Source: Doryteuthis pealeii | Lineage: Eukaryota; Mollusca; Cephalopoda; Myopsida; Loliginidae | Direction of reading: 5' to 3' | Length of the DNA: 64,000 nucleotides | NCBI GenBank assembly: GCA_023376005.1 | Contig: CM042157.1 | Coordinates: 51,010,817-51,074,816, forward strand | Shown here: one piece after another, positions 62,501 to 64,000 of the stretch | Layout of the letters: each line of letters starts with the position of its first letter | Numbering within the stretch: the first letter of the stretch is position 1 | Position numbers and translations under genes: made by a program | Notes under the pieces: generated by a model | The model's input: only the letters and a program-made list of their open reading frames with translations | Told to the model about the DNA's origin: nothing | The model's database searches: none

Positions 62501-64000
62501 ACCGTATTTTTCGGATGATAAGACGCACCGGATTATAAGACGCCGTATCAGTGAACGGATCTATTTTCATATATAAGGCGCACCGGGGTATAAGGCGCAT
62601 AAAACAGAACAAAGCAGTTGGATAGGTCAGATTTATTCAAGTCACTAAAAATAACTATCAATATTGTTCACTTGTAACACACAAAAAACAGAAAAACACG
62701 CTCACTTTTTCAATCATTCCTCTTCTACAAATCCGTCAAATTATTCATCTTCGGTGTGGGAGTTTAACAGTTGGGCGATGGCAGCATCAACCAAACCTGA
62801 ATCCCTTTCGTCATCCTCTGAGTCAGTCTCATTGCTATTGTTTGGCTGTTCAGTAGTAATTTCGGTCTTCATGAAAGCTTTAACGATAGTTGAGACCAAT
62901 ACCTTGGCCCATAGTGGCGTAACTAGCCCGGCGTTGCCTCCCTGTCTTGGTAAAGGTGTTGCTCACCTTCTGTCATCCAATGCTCCCACGCGGTTTGCAA
63001 TTTAACCTTGAACGCCCTATTCACACCAATAGCTAGCGGTTGGAGTTCTTTGGTTAATCTTCCCAGAATGATGGAAAGCTTCGAATTAGTTTTCTTCACT
63101 TGATCTTTGACAGTTTCAGTGAGATGGGCGCACATGGAGTCGTAAATCAATAAGGCCGGAGATGTAAAAAAGCCACCCGGTCTCCTGACGTAAATTTCTC
63201 TCAGCCACTCGCTCATTTTCTCCTCGTCCATCCAGCCTTTTGGGCTGACCTTGACGATGACACCAGCAGGAAACTTTTCTTTTGGCAAAGTCTTCCTTTT
63301 AAAAATGACCATGGGTGGTAGTTTCTGGCCATTAGCTTGGCAACCGAGAACTACAGTGAAGGATGATTTCTCGTTCCCTGTGGTGAGTATGGATACAGTA
63401 GACGTCCCTGTTCGTTCAACAGTTCGGCTCACGGGGATGTCGAAAGCTGAGAGGAACCTCGTCCATGTTTGTGATATGGTCTGGCCGGATCTTCTTTTCG
63501 GCGATCTTGTTCTTGCAGTAAGTGCGGAAGATAGCTAACTTTTTTTCATAATCTTTTGGCATTTGCTGCGAGATGGTAGTTCTTGTGCAGATGGAGAGAT
63601 GACGCCTTTTCATAAAACGGAAGCACCAGGAAGGACCTCCTTGAAAGTCGTTGATATTCATATCACGTGCCATCGCTATTGCCTTGTATCAAATGGAGAC
63701 TGTTGAGACGCTTCTACCTGCTGTTCTCTATTCAGTAACCCACTGATCAATTTTATCTTCTAACTGGGTCCATCTTACTTTATTGCCTCGGAAACTCTTC
63801 TTTGTCTTCTTTACTTTGCGCAGGTCATCTTCTTGTTTCTTCCACTTCCGTACCATTGATTCATTAATGTTGAATTCTTTCGCAGCTGCTCTATTGCCAT
63901 GTTGTACAGCATAGCTGATGGCCTTGAGTTTGAAATCCGCTTTGTAAGCGTGTCTCTTAACAGGTGCCATTTTGGGGTCCTTAATTACTGGTATGTTGAA
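62501..64000 (-). mobile_element. pogo/Tigger-like DNA transposon (right end outside)
   Basis: The left end is CCGTATTTTTCGGATGATAA after a TA (62500-62501). Subterminal repeats GATAAGACGCACCGG, TATAAGACGCC, TATAAGGCGCACCGGGG and TATAAGGCGCATAAA follow within 100 bp, probably transposase-binding sites. The broken transposase gene fills the interior. The other TIR lies beyond the window. Confidence 0.7.
62741..63970 (-). pseudogene. pogo/Tigger-like transposase pseudogene
   Basis: Starts MAPVKRHAYKADFKLKAISY with a DNA-binding helix-turn-helix domain (EFNINESMVRKWKKQED). TAG at 63728-63730 and TGA at 63689-63691 interrupt the same frame, which continues through MARDMNINDFQGG and CFRFMKRRHLSI to NMDEVPLSF (first catalytic Asp). 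One extra T at 63443-63445 (AAA on plus) shifts the frame; it resumes at VERTGTSTVS, VVLGCQANGQKLPPMVIFKR and LIYDSMCAHL (second Asp). The third Asp is replaced: TKELQPLAIGVNRAFK has Ala where relatives have Asp. After another shift near 62950 the acidic C-terminus (EQPNNSNETDSEDDERDSGL) ends at 62741. Confidence 0.85.

Overview
This is eukaryotic, animal-type DNA: about two thirds A+T, no operons, spliced exons scattered among a very dense layer of transposon remains, long (TA)n, (CA)n, (GA)n and (ATT)n microsatellites, and tRNA-derived SINEs. The mix of Penelope-like elements, Ty3/gypsy elements, endonuclease-type non-LTR elements and tRNA-SINEs, next to a Shaw-like potassium channel exon, suggests a mollusc, most likely a cephalopod such as an octopus. 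That placement is inference, not proof.

Two host genes are visible, both on the minus strand and both cut by the window. (1) ALKBH4, an Fe(II)/2-oxoglutarate dioxygenase: exon 1 (12507-12376) carries the Cys-rich N-terminus and exon 2 (1403-1197) follows after an 11-kb intron; later exons lie left of position 1. Both exons are phase 0 with good splice sites. (2) A Shaw/Kv3-like voltage-gated potassium channel: one large terminal exon (58719-57382) encodes S1 to S6 and the C-terminal tail; the T1 exon lies upstream and was not found. A third candidate, an unrecognised 134-aa ORF at 61273-60869 (-), may be real.

Layout. 0-12.5 kb: ALKBH4 exons 2 and 1, with intron 1 full of a split gypsy gag/pol, small 25-bp-TIR MITEs, a 0.57-kb tandem repeat and AT-rich poly-C repeats. 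13-18 kb: nested inverted copies of the poly-C repeat family, a foldback element, a probable LTR and a TACCCAA-ended MITE. 17.8-22.7 kb: three Ty3/gypsy fragments in opposite orientations. 23-26.3 kb: a 0.3-kb inverted repeat pair 2.6 kb apart. 28.05-32.14 kb: a near-complete gypsy provirus-like element with both LTRs, primer-binding site and polypurine tract. 32.7-47.9 kb: a cluster of 5'-truncated, restriction-like-endonuclease non-LTR copies, each ending in a trinucleotide microsatellite; within it lie a Penelope-like element with inverted terminal pLTRs (36.5-38.4 kb) and a ~215-bp tandem satellite (40.3-41.0 kb). 50.5-56.2 kb: a broken Tc1/mariner-like transposase, a MITE, a SINE and a second Penelope-like element. 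57.4-58.7 kb: the channel exon. 60-64 kb: a MITE, an internally deleted mariner and a pogo/Tigger pseudogene running off the right edge.

The most unusual structural theme is a set of very good to perfect inverted repeats (a 70-bp perfect palindrome, a 32-bp-arm and a 49-bp-arm hairpin, and four weaker ones), most of them directly beside microsatellites. No transposon seen here appears intact.
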